From NCBI RefSeq assembly GCF_013114825.1, contig NZ_JAAVLX010000004.1, positions 744,001 through 808,000 of the forward strand: a stretch of 64,000 nucleotides of DNA, given 5' to 3'. Below the pieces are notes generated by a model. The model was given only the letters and a program-made list of their open reading frames with translations. It had not been told where the DNA came from and searched no databases. Positions 36,701-44,705 of this stretch are shown piece after piece. The position numbers and the translations under genes are program-made. This DNA is from Bradyrhizobium australiense. Its GTDB lineage: Bacteria > Pseudomonadota > Alphaproteobacteria > Rhizobiales > Xanthobacteraceae. Position 1 is the stretch's first letter. Each line of letters opens with the position of its first letter.

Positions 36701-38020
36701 GGATGGCAAAGCTCTCCGCAAATCGTCAAGGACTGTGTCGAGCACCGCAGATACTTCGTGGTCGCCAACAATCGGCCTTGCGTTGCGCACATCCATCGGC
36801 AGACCAGCGAGAGCAGCCGACCGTTCCTGAACAGGGAGCAACTTCACAAAGCGGATCGCGCCGCGTAGAAAATATAGATAGGGAAGCGCGGCAAGTTGTT
36901 CGGCTGTCGTTTGTGAGAGCACCCGCTCCACGCCATCCCAATCTTCGCGCTTCAGGTAAATGAAGCTAAGGCTGAAAATTCCGAGCGCCGTGAGATGTGC
37001 CGGCGAGAGATTGTTCTCCGCAAACCAGGTCAGGGCGTCGTCTTCATCTCGCTCGTTCGCAATTATGCTGAACAGAACGGAGCGTGATTCCGCGTCGGTT
37101 CTGTCGCGCAAGATCTGGATGACTTCATTGATCCGCCCCTCGGCGACCGCCACGCGTGCGCGCGCCAACTCATCGGACTCCGATCCAGATAGCTTTTGTC
37201 CCTCACTCAGAAAGCGGCGAGCCTCGTCGAGATTGCCACGGATCGAAGCCGACCGAGCTGCTCGGAAGAGGATCGTTCGCCGCAAATTCGGCGACACGCC
37301 TTTAGTATCAAGAACCTCTGTGGCGAGTTGCGCGAGTTCATCGCGTTTGCGCAACTCGGGAAAAACGGAACGCTGAAGAGCGCGCTCGTAACGTGCACCG
37401 AAATCGCGGTCCAGCGCTTCGGTGAGCCGGTCATCGAGAAGGCTGGACTGCCCGGTTGGGATTTCCGCAGAGCCTGGACCAGCAGCCAAGTTTGCGCTTT
37501 GCAACCCCTCGACAGCGCGGGCAATGATCTCGGGCATTTCACGCCGCATCTGACGAAGCGTGTAGATGCCGAAATGTTTCTCGAGCAGCTCAGGGTAATC
37601 ATAGAAGCGCCGGACCAGCTCCTTCCATCCGAAGACGGTTACACGGAACAGTCCTTGTTGCGCATGTTTGGTGGAAACGGTGTTGACATGGTCTGTTACA
37701 TAGACGTCGTTCTCGGCCGTCGTCGCGATGATGTAGCTCTTGAGAGGCGGATCGAATTTTTTGGCCTTCTCGATCTCGGCGTCGATGTCAGCAATCGTGA
37801 GTTTGGTGGGCGGCCAATCGCGCTTCCCTTTGCACTGCACGCCGGAGTCGGCACCGTTCTCTTTTCCGTAGATGTCGACACCGTTTTGTCTCTGTCCCGT
37901 GCTGCCGTAGCGCACGAGTTGGGTGTCATTCCAGATGCGCGAAAAAAGGTCGGCACAAATCTCCTCGAATTTGTCCCAGCTTTGAGGTGGACGGAGTTGC
38001 TCGTTGTTAGCGTCAGACAT
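33761..38020 (-). CDS. multidomain protein: Mrr-like nuclease, TPR-like array, tandem PIN-like domains
   Basis: A 1,419-residue protein. Residues 14-150 form an Mrr/REase-like domain: WDKFEEICADLFSRIW (E19/E20), NGVDIYG (D49) and VQCKGK (Q62, K64), the D...Q-x-K nuclease set. Residues ~200-860 are helical repeats of TPR type (ARVAVAEGRINEVIQILRDR, YGWQLFRLGRLREAKEIADR). Two PIN-like beginnings follow, LALDITTLLVLGWLGLLPAV (D914) and IFLDGLALVYLQHTGLLQPV (D1088), the second with late acids in EVVVVDDRALN (D1190/D1191). A helical C-terminus ends in an Asp/Glu tail. The plan recalls the TPR-PIN conflict proteins with GreAB-C-like parts, though no GreAB-C is seen here. Two nuclease types in one chain suggest an abortive-type defence effector (inference). 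Confidence 0.65.
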   Translation of the reverse strand: MSDANNEQLRPPQSWDKFEEICADLFSRIWNDTQLVRYGSTGQRQNGVDIYGKENGADSGVQCKGKRDWPPTKLTIADIDAEIEKAKKFDPPLKSYIIATTAENDVYVTDHVNTVSTKHAQQGLFRVTVFGWKELVRRFYDYPELLEKHFGIYTLRQMRREMPEIIARAVEGLQSANLAAGPGSAEIPTGQSSLLDDRLTEALDRDFGARYERALQRSVFPELRKRDELAQLATEVLDTKGVSPNLRRTILFRAARSASIRGNLDEARRFLSEGQKLSGSESDELARARVAVAEGRINEVIQILRDRTDAESRSVLFSIIANERDEDDALTWFAENNLSPAHLTALGIFSLSFIYLKREDWDGVERVLSQTTAEQLAALPYLYFLRGAIRFVKLLPVQERSAALAGLPMDVRNARPIVGDHEVSAVLDTVLDDLRRALPSATSLGLREAPRNIESYIIWGELLHPSRKEKALGQLRRDMDDNALAVSRIQYALAYLKDYSPAALEAYLQRRDALGGLTDDELRAAFVISLHKDNPSHLAALIAAKRQQAEATFGRSGILSLEVQALAKSGDATSARIILEENLDLFDVGQIAGLRAEIAKAEGADPVAEHLRLYESEKTPETLLALVNELVRKKDHIGIAKYAELLFSETKDPRAIGLAAEALIRAGDGDNFVRLVESHPAKDRDVSFLHYYGWQLFRLGRLREAKEIADRIERDHPVHRDLQLEIAIAIETGEWEMLAAPLTASLEQAKSLDGLTLIRAAHLSQASGQGPLMDLVAAAIAKGGDDPHVLLGAYFLFVEQGLEAGRPESHEWFQKSLALSGPEGPIQRFEIQELLAQQSEWNQHTRYIQDNVVRGDLPLAAAGPGLRTTVVDLVLRNLIRNAALTDGRRRVTVPLFAGRRLPTPVGTPSSLALDITTLLVLGWLGLLPAVFEAFPSIVLPAGVLAELFEGRRRIRRGQRTRLQKAIEVRDAIAKGRLKVLRTPSLARDALGEEVGVELSALIREANAATGVVIRPAPVNRANVSDPGVVDMSAHSDHLCDMHGLLKAMVDLNAVDEEKETSAKHYFDLQDKGWVSCAAPKPDQPIFLDGLALVYLQHTGLLQPVLRTFASVYIHVSTEDEANILIDDDQNVATIFQIIDDIRSTVRRANAADRITFGLRRADASDTEFDGAQSTVNLFYNFKGAEVVVVDDRALNKESFGVDASGHRAHMASTLDIIEELRKRGALTDDRYRTARYRLREAGAMLVPVTATELAAAAKRNRQNESPEFRAVRDSFDLARLSEIPQFPAEMRWFMSYVQAIRGAISRIWIEEPDEQRARLIASAIFEMRIVPEDWLPFWKGQPPPGWIGAVYRALIGGFALPVEILDDKKIVPYQRWLDDVLMSELRLLSPELYQQLVAYVRDFMLMPWGGDEDDDDGEE

Positions 38021-38732
38021 GTCCCTGGATTCCGACCCGCATAGTCGTTCATGACCAATGCTAAACGTCGAGGCGGGTCAGTGAGACCTCTGTAGATCAA
38101 CAGTCATGCGCCACAACAGAATCAGCCAAAGCTATATACGATAGAACGTTTCAAGAACGATTGCAACTGAGGGCTGCACTTGCCGCCGTATTAAGCAACT
38201 CGGCGGCCAACGCTTCACATGGGGTGGGGCCGACTTGCAATCCGCCCGCTCCGTACGTGCGACTTATATCGCGGCGCTTCAGGCTGCCGATAGGCACATC
38301 TTTTCACGCAGTTCACTGAAATGAGTCCATCAAGAACCTCGGTGACGCGCTCTGCGGAAAAATAGCTCGACGTTATTCTGATCCTGCCATCAGCCTTCGT
38401 TCTGTAATCGCCGGCCAGCCTCGATCGTCAACTTAGCGCCTTAGCCTCGAAGCTCCACGTCAGTCATGCTGCATCCATGCTGCATGGAGCCACCGACAAT
38501 GTTTGGACCCTTCGAAAACAACGCACCAAACTGCGTGTAATGAATCGTAAAAAATGCAACAACGACGGGCACTTTTGTAAAAATTGGTACGCGATAGTAG
38601 GGCAAAGCCTCGGCCTAAGTTTCTAAAATCATTGACAATTTTGAGATTGTTCGAAACAGCACGTGCGATAGCTCTCCAGGAAGACCAGAGCGATAAGTAT
38701 ATGCTTGGCCCTCTCCCACGGAGCCCCGTCCT
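38021..38732. other. intergenic with a possible short relic
   Basis: About 710 bases. On the minus strand an open stretch (about 38410-38210) reads RLAGDYRTKADGRIRITSSY and on to VTEVLDGLISVNCVKRCAYR, without start codon or ribosome site; it looks like a gene fragment of unknown family. GCTGCATCCATGCTGCATGGA near 38470 holds short repeats. The promoter of the 38020 gene should lie at the left end of this region. Confidence 0.4.
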
Positions 38733-38963
38733 TTATCGTCCCTTCTTGTCCTTTTCCTCAAAGAAGGTCCGCATTTTAACTCCGAGAGCCTTCGAGAGGT
38801 GCCACACTGTGACTACGGTAGGATTCCGCTCGCCCTTTTCCAGCCCACTGATGTAAGCCCTGTCGACGCCCATCCTTTCAGCCAATTTGGCCTGAGAAAT
38901 CCCGGCGGCGAGCCTCAGCCTCCGAACATTCTCGCCCACCATGATCCGCACGTCTTCCGACAT
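38733..38963 (-). CDS. small XRE-family repressor-like regulator
   Basis: A 76-residue protein that is almost entirely one helix-turn-helix domain of the XRE/Cro type: NVRRLRLAAGISQAKLAERM, then VDRAYISGLEKGERNPTVVT as recognition and following helix, ending in an acidic/basic tail (EEKDKKGR). ATG 38963 is preferred; an ATG six codons earlier lies in the operator-like repeats. It is divergent from the gene at 39060, with direct repeats between them, the layout of an autoregulated switch. It may control the neighbour or ICE genes. Confidence 0.8.
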   Translation of the reverse strand: MSEDVRIMVGENVRRLRLAAGISQAKLAERMGVDRAYISGLEKGERNPTVVTVWHLSKALGVKMRTFFEEKDKKGR

Positions 38964-38985
38964 GCGGATACACCGCCACATTGTT

Positions 38986-39012
38986 GTACTTTATTGCGAC
39001 GTACTATAATGC
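38986..39012. promoter_or_regulatory. direct repeats between xre-like gene and 39060 gene
   Basis: GTACTTTATTGC (38986-38997) and GTACTATAATGC (39001-39012) match at 10 of 12 bases, 15 bases apart, flanked by TTGTTG (38981) and CAACAA (39012-39017). They are suitable as operator for the XRE protein. TACTATAAT also resembles a -10 box toward the plus-strand gene. Confidence 0.5.
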
Positions 39013-39059
39013 AACAACATTCGTGCACTTCGCCACGCTGGTACTTGAGAAGTCCCCCA

Positions 39060-39473
39060 ATGTCCGATGTCGTGCCATTCGCCGAGAGAATTCGGCGCGG
39101 TGAGGATGGACTTAGTTCGTCGGGATATCGTGTGGGCTACCGTTGTGCGATTACACAAGCGGTTCTCATACAGCTTGAGATTCCCGCTCAAATCGTAGAA
39201 CGAACGGTTCTAGACCAGCTATCCGTGGTGCCGAGAATGACACCGGACGGAATGGTGAGCGCAGATTTTTCCGAGCAAACTGATCGAGATATTGGTGACT
39301 TGCTGGAAGTTGCTGTAACGCCAATCAGTGAATTGGTTGCCCGATCGATGGCATCCGGCAATCTGCGCCTCGAGGAGACGAGAACCTCCGATCTGGAAGC
39401 TCTCCGGAACCAACTGGAGCAATCGCTGGGCACTGTGCGGGACGCGCTCGCCATGGTCGCGAGTTCGTACTGA
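39060..39473 (+). CDS. conserved-looking hypothetical protein
   Basis: A 137-residue soluble protein with no recognised family. Predicted mostly helical, with a small Tyr/Cys patch (SGYRVGYRCAITQAVLIQLE) and a C-terminal coiled coil (LEALRNQLEQSLGTVRDAL). ATG 39060 follows TTGAGAAG by 7 bases. It is divergent from the XRE-like gene and ends convergent with the DUF2274/trb operon. The arrangement suggests that the XRE protein controls it. Confidence 0.5.
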   Translation: MSDVVPFAERIRRGEDGLSSSGYRVGYRCAITQAVLIQLEIPAQIVERTVLDQLSVVPRMTPDGMVSADFSEQTDRDIGDLLEVAVTPISELVARSMASGNLRLEETRTSDLEALRNQLEQSLGTVRDALAMVASSY

Positions 39474-39498
39474 CCTTGGTATCGGCTTCGCCTTCGGG

Positions 39499-39747
39499 CT
39501 AACCGCCCGCCTTATGCGACTGATGAGACCCCTTCGGCGCATCGTCTTTGCGTCGTGCCTTTCTATAGTCAGTATCGGCATCGAGAAATGCTTCCAGCAT
39601 AAACGGTATCAACTCCGCAACCTCTTCCCGGCTGCCGTAAGTCTCTGCGTAGAAATCAGCATAATCTCGCAATCTCTTTGCGAGACCGGGCGCCAACAGG
39701 ACGTTCATCTTCACCGGCGTCCGGTCAGGTAACTTCGCGAGCTTCAT
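39499..39747 (-). CDS. DUF2274 protein, last gene of the trb operon
   Basis: An 82-residue protein with the DUF2274 block VKMNVLLAPGLAKRLRDYAD followed by helices (YGSREEVAELIPFMLEAFLD). This small family sits next to TrbI in rhizobial and other proteobacterial ICEs; its job is not known, though the front half resembles a CopG-like ribbon-helix. It starts 3 bases after the trbI stop, so it is translated with the transfer genes. A basic tail (RKARRKDDAPKGSHQSHKAG) ends it. Confidence 0.8.
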   Translation of the reverse strand: MKLAKLPDRTPVKMNVLLAPGLAKRLRDYADFYAETYGSREEVAELIPFMLEAFLDADTDYRKARRKDDAPKGSHQSHKAGG

Positions 39748-39750
39748 TGA

Positions 39751-41028
39751 TCATAGGCCTTTTTCCGTCGTTTGAATGTCCTGATACGGCTTCAGGACCA
39801 AGTCCTTCGAAACGATCACCCGCAGCGGCCAGCCCGGCCGCACCGTAATCGTCGGCTGCACGTCGAGCTCGCGCTCGACCAGGCGCTGGCCGGCACGATT
39901 AGTCGTTTGCTGCGTGCTTTCCCGCAGCGCCTTCACGAGATCGCTCTCGTCATTGCCGATCGATAGCTGAGTACCCACCCCGATCAGGGTCGCTAAAGCG
40001 ACGCCTTTAAGTAACTGCCAGGTATGGAAGTCCACCTGGTCCTCGAGCCCGGTATAGCCTGCAACGTCTGTAGCCGGAAGGTTCTCGATCACGATCGAAT
40101 TGCCGTTCGGCAGGATGAGCCGACTCCATATGACGAGTGCCCGCTTCTGGCCGAAAGCGACAACGCTGTCGTACTTGCCCACGATCCTTGTCCCTTGCGG
40201 GATCAAGAGATGTTCGCCGGTTACCGTGTCGTAGACGTTCTCGGTGACCTGGCCGATCGTGGTCCCGGGCAAGTCCGAATTCAGTCCAGTGACGAGGCTT
40301 GCCGGGATGATTGAGCCTGCCATCACGGCATAGGTGGATGGTGCCGGCTTGAGCGCATGAGGATTGGTCGTCCCGGTGTCGGCTTTCGCGCCCACGAAGG
40401 CGAGCTTTCGCGCTTGCGACGAGGGAATGATCTCGCTGGAGCGGTCGATCATCGCCTGCGCCGTCTTTGCGAGTTCCACAGCAGACGACCCTGTATCGGG
40501 CGTCGAAGGCCGGAATGCGGACGGAGCAGCAGCCGTTGCCTCGGCAGTGCTTGTCTGCTTGCGCTTCTCCTGTTTCTCCGACAAGCGGAAGAACAAGCCC
40601 GACTCCTTTGCCTGCTGAGCGATCCGCGTCTGCCGTATCCGTTCAGCCCTTTCGGCGTCTTCCTCCGGGTTTGTCCGGAAGCCGGTATCCGATGCCACGC
40701 CGGCCTTCTTCTCGTTTTCGGCAAAGGCCCGGCCAATGTCCCCAGGCGATGGCGATCGAAGCCGCGGCGTCGATGGCGGCAGGTCCTCATAAGACTTCGG
40801 CAGCTTGCTGAGCCCCTCGGCGGTCTGCTTGCGGTCGGTATTGTAAAGCTCAGTCCGCTCCGACTGCTTGAAGGAGTGCGGTCGGAGTGCAATGAGCATC
40901 GCCCCACCAATTAACAGCGCGGCGACGGCGCAGCCGATCATGAGAGCGCGCCTGTTGAGGCGCCGAACGGGTCGTGGACGGGCTCGCAGTTCAAGCGGCT
41001 CCGGATCCTGATCCAATCCTGTCGTCAT
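39751..41028 (-). CDS. trbI: TrbI, VirB10-like channel scaffold
   Basis: A 425-residue type IV secretion protein that spans from inner to outer membrane. A short cytoplasmic N-terminus is followed by one membrane helix (ALMIGCAVAALLIGGAMLIA), a Pro/charged periplasmic linker (residues ~60-200) and the TrbI/VirB10 beta-barrel domain (AVMAGSIIPASLVTGLNSDL, VYDTVTGEHLLIPQGTRIVG). ATG overlaps the trbG stop by 4 bases (ATGA), consistent with coupling. Confidence 0.93.
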   Translation of the reverse strand: MTTGLDQDPEPLELRARPRPVRRLNRRALMIGCAVAALLIGGAMLIALRPHSFKQSERTELYNTDRKQTAEGLSKLPKSYEDLPPSTPRLRSPSPGDIGRAFAENEKKAGVASDTGFRTNPEEDAERAERIRQTRIAQQAKESGLFFRLSEKQEKRKQTSTAEATAAAPSAFRPSTPDTGSSAVELAKTAQAMIDRSSEIIPSSQARKLAFVGAKADTGTTNPHALKPAPSTYAVMAGSIIPASLVTGLNSDLPGTTIGQVTENVYDTVTGEHLLIPQGTRIVGKYDSVVAFGQKRALVIWSRLILPNGNSIVIENLPATDVAGYTGLEDQVDFHTWQLLKGVALATLIGVGTQLSIGNDESDLVKALRESTQQTTNRAGQRLVERELDVQPTITVRPGWPLRVIVSKDLVLKPYQDIQTTEKGL

Positions 41029-42050
41029 GAGGCACTCCCGGTGCTGAAGGCCTGGGACACCGGTCGCGCGTCGATACGGATGATCCGGACGACGCGCTGG
41101 GGGCCTTCGCCAAGGCGAAGCTCCGCGGCACCGAACATTCGGTCAACGATGTAGTAGGTGCCGCGGACACGGTAATTGACGAGGTTCGGCCGGCCGTCCG
41201 CGCCGGCAACGAACAAGGGCGGCGCCTCTCCTTGTGACAGGCCGGTAGGCATCTGAATATAGACCTTGCGACCGTCGTCGAAGGCGCGCAGTGGCCGCCA
41301 CGGCGGATCGTCGCCCTCGATGCGATAGCGGAAATTCAGGCTGTCGAGCCGCACGCCGCGATCGGCGATCCGCTCCTCGCTTTCCTGGGCGGCGGCGTTC
41401 TGCTTGTGAAGAGCGACGAGCGTATCGGTCGGATAGGTCCAGGAGATGGACGCCATGTAGGTCTGCTTGGTCGAGACCAGCTCGAGGTGATAGGCCCGCC
41501 GATCAGTCAGGACGACGAGATTGGTCTGAATATCCGGAAGCGTCGGCTTGACCAGGATGTGCACCCGCCGAGAGCTGCCCTGCCCGCTCGATGTATCGCC
41601 GACCACCCAGCGAACCGTATCGCCTGTGGAGACGTCGATCAGTTCCTCACCTGGTTGAAGCGCGATCGTCGAGACCTTCTCCGGGCTTGCATAGAGCCGG
41701 TAGAGCGCACCTTCCGTCCAGGGATAGACCTGGATGGCATTGATATAGCCTGCGCGCGTCGGCTCCATCCGCGCCGCCTTGTTGGCCTTGGCGATCGCCT
41801 GCTCCGGCGGCAGCTTTTCCTCCTTGGTGGCCTTTGTTGGGAAGGGCTTTAGCTGGCCTGGCAAAGGCAGGACCTTAGGTGTTTCGACGATCTGCACTGG
41901 CGCTGGCGGATCGGCGTCTGGAAGCGCCTTCTCAAAGGTCATCTCATCATAGGGCGCTTCGAGATTGAGCTTGGTGGCGCATCCGGCAAGCCCAAGCGAT
42001 AAGGCAAGGATGCTGGCCGACGCGAGCTTGGTGAGGACTTTGGAATTCAT
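41025..42050 (-). CDS. trbG: TrbG, VirB9-like outer-membrane complex protein
   Basis: A 341-residue periplasmic protein. The N-terminal signal ends in a lipobox-like segment (ILALSLGLAGCATKLNLEAP), so it may be a lipoprotein, unlike classical VirB9. The core holds VirB9-type strands (AGYINAIQVYPWTEGALYRL, HLELVSTKQTYMASISWTYP, YRIEGDDPPWRPLRAFDDGR). It forms the outer ring with TrbI. Its lipobox may replace the missing TrbH lipoprotein. It overlaps trbF by 4 bases. Confidence 0.92.
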   Translation of the reverse strand: MNSKVLTKLASASILALSLGLAGCATKLNLEAPYDEMTFEKALPDADPPAPVQIVETPKVLPLPGQLKPFPTKATKEEKLPPEQAIAKANKAARMEPTRAGYINAIQVYPWTEGALYRLYASPEKVSTIALQPGEELIDVSTGDTVRWVVGDTSSGQGSSRRVHILVKPTLPDIQTNLVVLTDRRAYHLELVSTKQTYMASISWTYPTDTLVALHKQNAAAQESEERIADRGVRLDSLNFRYRIEGDDPPWRPLRAFDDGRKVYIQMPTGLSQGEAPPLFVAGADGRPNLVNYRVRGTYYIVDRMFGAAELRLGEGPQRVVRIIRIDARPVSQAFSTGSAS

Positions 42051-42751
42051 TTGGCGTCTCCAATGAGGTCGCGCGACCAGTTGAGGGAATGGACGTAGAG
42101 GCCGAGGGGGTTCTTCCGCAGCGTTTCGGCGTCTGCGGGCGGCTTGAGAACGGTGGTGACAAGACCCGTGAAACGCTCGGTCTTTGCGATCGCGCCGTTC
42201 TCGTAGGTGTTCTCCTTCCAGCGGATCTCGAAGCTGTCGCCAGACGCACGCACCACCGAGGTGACTTCGGTCGTCACCGTCTTGGACCCAATTTTTGTGA
42301 AGGGGTCGGCCTCCCGCGCGTAGTCGTTCAGCGCTTGAGCGCCGCGGTCGGTGACGAAATCGTAAGCGCGCAGCCAGTTCGCCCGGACAATGATCGGATC
42401 AATCGACAACGAACGAACATTCTCGATGAACCGCGCGAGAAAATGCGCGATCTGCGCATCTGACGGCTGATAGGCTTCGAGTGCCGGCCCGACTGCTCGG
42501 ACTTCGCCGAGCCGATCGACCTCGACTACGTAGGGAACGACGCCCGAGCGGGCGATCTGGGTAAAGATCGTCAATCCAAGAACACCGGACAAGCCGATGG
42601 CCGTCAGCGCTGCCATACGCCAGTTGCTCGCCTGAACACGGGCAGAGCCTAGCCGCTCGTCCCAGACCTGGGCTGCCTTCTGGTAGGGCGTGACCGGCTC
42701 AGGCGTCTCGCCATAGCGAACGGACACGCGCTGAAAGGGATGACTTGCCAT
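42047..42751 (-). CDS. trbF: TrbF, VirB8-like inner-membrane assembly protein
   Basis: A 234-residue bitopic protein: cytoplasmic N-terminus, one helix (MAALTAIGLSGVLGLTIFTQ) and a VirB8-type NTF2-like periplasmic domain (YVVEVDRLGEVRAVGPALEA, RWKENTYENGAIAKTERFTG). It links the inner-membrane platform to the core complex. Gap of 3 bases from trbL, overlap with trbG. Confidence 0.93.
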   Translation of the reverse strand: MASHPFQRVSVRYGETPEPVTPYQKAAQVWDERLGSARVQASNWRMAALTAIGLSGVLGLTIFTQIARSGVVPYVVEVDRLGEVRAVGPALEAYQPSDAQIAHFLARFIENVRSLSIDPIIVRANWLRAYDFVTDRGAQALNDYAREADPFTKIGSKTVTTEVTSVVRASGDSFEIRWKENTYENGAIAKTERFTGLVTTVLKPPADAETLRKNPLGLYVHSLNWSRDLIGDAK

Positions 42752-42754
42752 ATC

Positions 42755-43912
42755 CTACTCCTCCCCCAGCTTCGGACCCGAAGAATGGCCGCCCTTGTCA
42801 CCCTCCTTCAGGGTGTGAGCAGCGACCTGAGCTGCTTCCCTTGCGTGTCCCCGTGCTGACGACGGGGACGCGCGCCCCACCCCGGCGGCGCCGCTCGCAG
42901 TGCCGCCAGTGCTCGCGCTAGAGAGCTGGTCCACGGTTGCGGCTCGGGCAGACGTGCCCGCAGCCGAAGATGCTCCCGTAAGCGATGCCGCAGAGCGGAC
43001 CGCAGCCATAGAACCGCCTGCCGCAACGCGAAGACCACCCGCGGCCGCCGCTCCGCCGCCGATCGCGATAGCCGCCGCGCCTGCCACCGTTCCAGCTGCC
43101 GCGCCGGCGCCAAGCTGGGGCGCGCCAGAGACCAAGCCCGCCGCGATTCCCGGGCCGAAGATGCCAAGCCCAAACAGCGAAAGGGCTGCAAGCAAGAGGC
43201 TCATCGCCGACACGATGTCGACCGGCCGCGTCAACGTGCTCGCGAGCTGGCCGAAGATGGTCGAGCCAATGCCGATGATAATTGCGAGCACCATCACCTT
43301 CACCCCCGAGGCGACCACGTTGCCGAGCGTCTTTTCCGCCAGGAATGCGGTCTTGCCCCATAAGGCGAACGGCACGAGAATGAAGCTTGCAAGCGTCGTC
43401 AGCTTGAATTCGATCAGGGTGACGAAGAGCTGCACCGAGAGGACGAAGAACGCGAGCACGATCAGGATCCAGCAAAACAGCAGGATCAGGATCGTTGGCA
43501 GGTTGGTCAGGACGTCAAAGCCTGAGAACTGGCCGGTTTCCTCCAAAAGAGGATGAGCGGCCGTAAACCCGGCAGAGGCGACAAAGCCCGGCCGCGCCAG
43601 GTCGGCGGCGCTTAAGCTTCCGCCGGATGCCTTTAGGCCGATGCTGGAGAATGACGCGAAGACGATATCAGCGAGGCTTTTGAAGTTGCCGATAATGAAC
43701 GCGAAAGCGCCGACATAAAGTACCTTCTTGGCAAGCGTGACCAGGATGTGGTCGTCCGCGCGTATGCTCCAGGCAAGGCCGGCAAGCGTCAGGTCGATGC
43801 CGATCAACGTTGAACTCAAGAATGAGACATCGCCGGACAGAAGACCAAATCCAGAGTCGATGTAGCGCGAGAAGGTCTCGGTAAAGCGGTCAATGACGGA
43901 GAGATCAGCCAT
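42755..43912 (-). CDS. trbL: TrbL, VirB6-like polytopic membrane protein
   Basis: A 385-residue protein with five to six membrane helices between residues 35 and 270 (SLADIVFASFSSIGLKASGG loop, ILILLFCWILIVLAFFVLSV, VMVLAIIIGIGSTIFGQLAS) and a long Ala/Gly-rich cytoplasmic tail (VAGAAAIAIGGGAAAAGGLR, then Ser/Ala repeats). It forms part of the DNA translocation channel. Only 11 bases separate it from trbJ, leaving no room for trbK. Confidence 0.92.
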   Translation of the reverse strand: MADLSVIDRFTETFSRYIDSGFGLLSGDVSFLSSTLIGIDLTLAGLAWSIRADDHILVTLAKKVLYVGAFAFIIGNFKSLADIVFASFSSIGLKASGGSLSAADLARPGFVASAGFTAAHPLLEETGQFSGFDVLTNLPTILILLFCWILIVLAFFVLSVQLFVTLIEFKLTTLASFILVPFALWGKTAFLAEKTLGNVVASGVKVMVLAIIIGIGSTIFGQLASTLTRPVDIVSAMSLLLAALSLFGLGIFGPGIAAGLVSGAPQLGAGAAAGTVAGAAAIAIGGGAAAAGGLRVAAGGSMAAVRSAASLTGASSAAGTSARAATVDQLSSASTGGTASGAAGVGRASPSSARGHAREAAQVAAHTLKEGDKGGHSSGPKLGEE

Positions 43913-43923
43913 GGCGCCCTCAC

Positions 43924-44676
43924 CTACTTGCCGCTGGTGTAGGCATGGCCATCGCCGATGAAGCGGGTAAATCGCTCCTTTGCGGCGGCCGACGACGCCT
44001 GCTGTTCGGCGGCACGCAACGTGTCCGCGCGCGCCTGCGTTGCCATGAGCGCCTGGGTCTGCAACGACTGCTTGATCTGGAGGCCAAGCAGTTCGTTGCC
44101 TGACTGTTGGGCCTGCAACGAGCCGACCGCCGCGGACGAATTCGCCATCAGCGTTCGAAGCGTCTGGCCGTCCTGGTCCAAGCCACTTACAATGGCGGAT
44201 TGAACGGTGAGCGACTGCTTCAGTCCATCGTAGCTATTGTCCCAACGCGCTGTCGCGTCCTGCACCATCTTGTCCGACGAGACGGCCGCTGCGTATTCGC
44301 GAGGGTAAAACCGCCCAAAATCCTGCTGCGTCTTCTGAACGTCGAACGAGATGTTCTTTGCCTGACTGATCAGGCCATTCATCTGATTCATCGTCGAGGA
44401 GAGCTGGCCGACGACGCTTGTGGGCAAGCTCGTGAGGTTCTTGGCCTGATTGAGCAACGACTGCGCCTGGTTTTGAAGGCTTCTGACCTGATTGTTGATC
44501 TGCTCAAGCGTGCGAGCAGCCGTCAGGAGATTCTGGCTGTAGTTCGATGGATCGAAGACGACAACTTGCGCCCCCAGCCGGTGGGACCCGTTCAGCGCAA
44601 TGACGAGGGACAGCGCTACAATTGCGCTCGCTTTTAGCGTCTGGCATGCGACAGGCGTGCCAAAGATCTTCAGCAT
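43924..44676 (-). CDS. trbJ: TrbJ, VirB5-like minor pilus protein
   Basis: A 250-residue exported protein with a Sec signal (ASAIVALSLVIALNGSHRLG) and a long helical, Gln-rich body (LEQINNQVRSLQNQAQSLLN, QAKNLTSLPTSVVGQLSSTM) typical of TrbJ/VirB5. The C-terminal helices (RADTLRAAEQQASSAAAKER) complete the bundle. It helps pilus assembly and contact with recipients. Confidence 0.92.
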   Translation of the reverse strand: MLKIFGTPVACQTLKASAIVALSLVIALNGSHRLGAQVVVFDPSNYSQNLLTAARTLEQINNQVRSLQNQAQSLLNQAKNLTSLPTSVVGQLSSTMNQMNGLISQAKNISFDVQKTQQDFGRFYPREYAAAVSSDKMVQDATARWDNSYDGLKQSLTVQSAIVSGLDQDGQTLRTLMANSSAAVGSLQAQQSGNELLGLQIKQSLQTQALMATQARADTLRAAEQQASSAAAKERFTRFIGDGHAYTSGK

Positions 44677-44705
44677 GGATAGCTCCTCAGATGTTAGGAT
44701 TGGGG

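Noticed and set aside
37196..38044. Plus-strand frame of 282 codons
   Set aside because: Antisense to the N-terminal nuclease part of the 1,419-residue protein.
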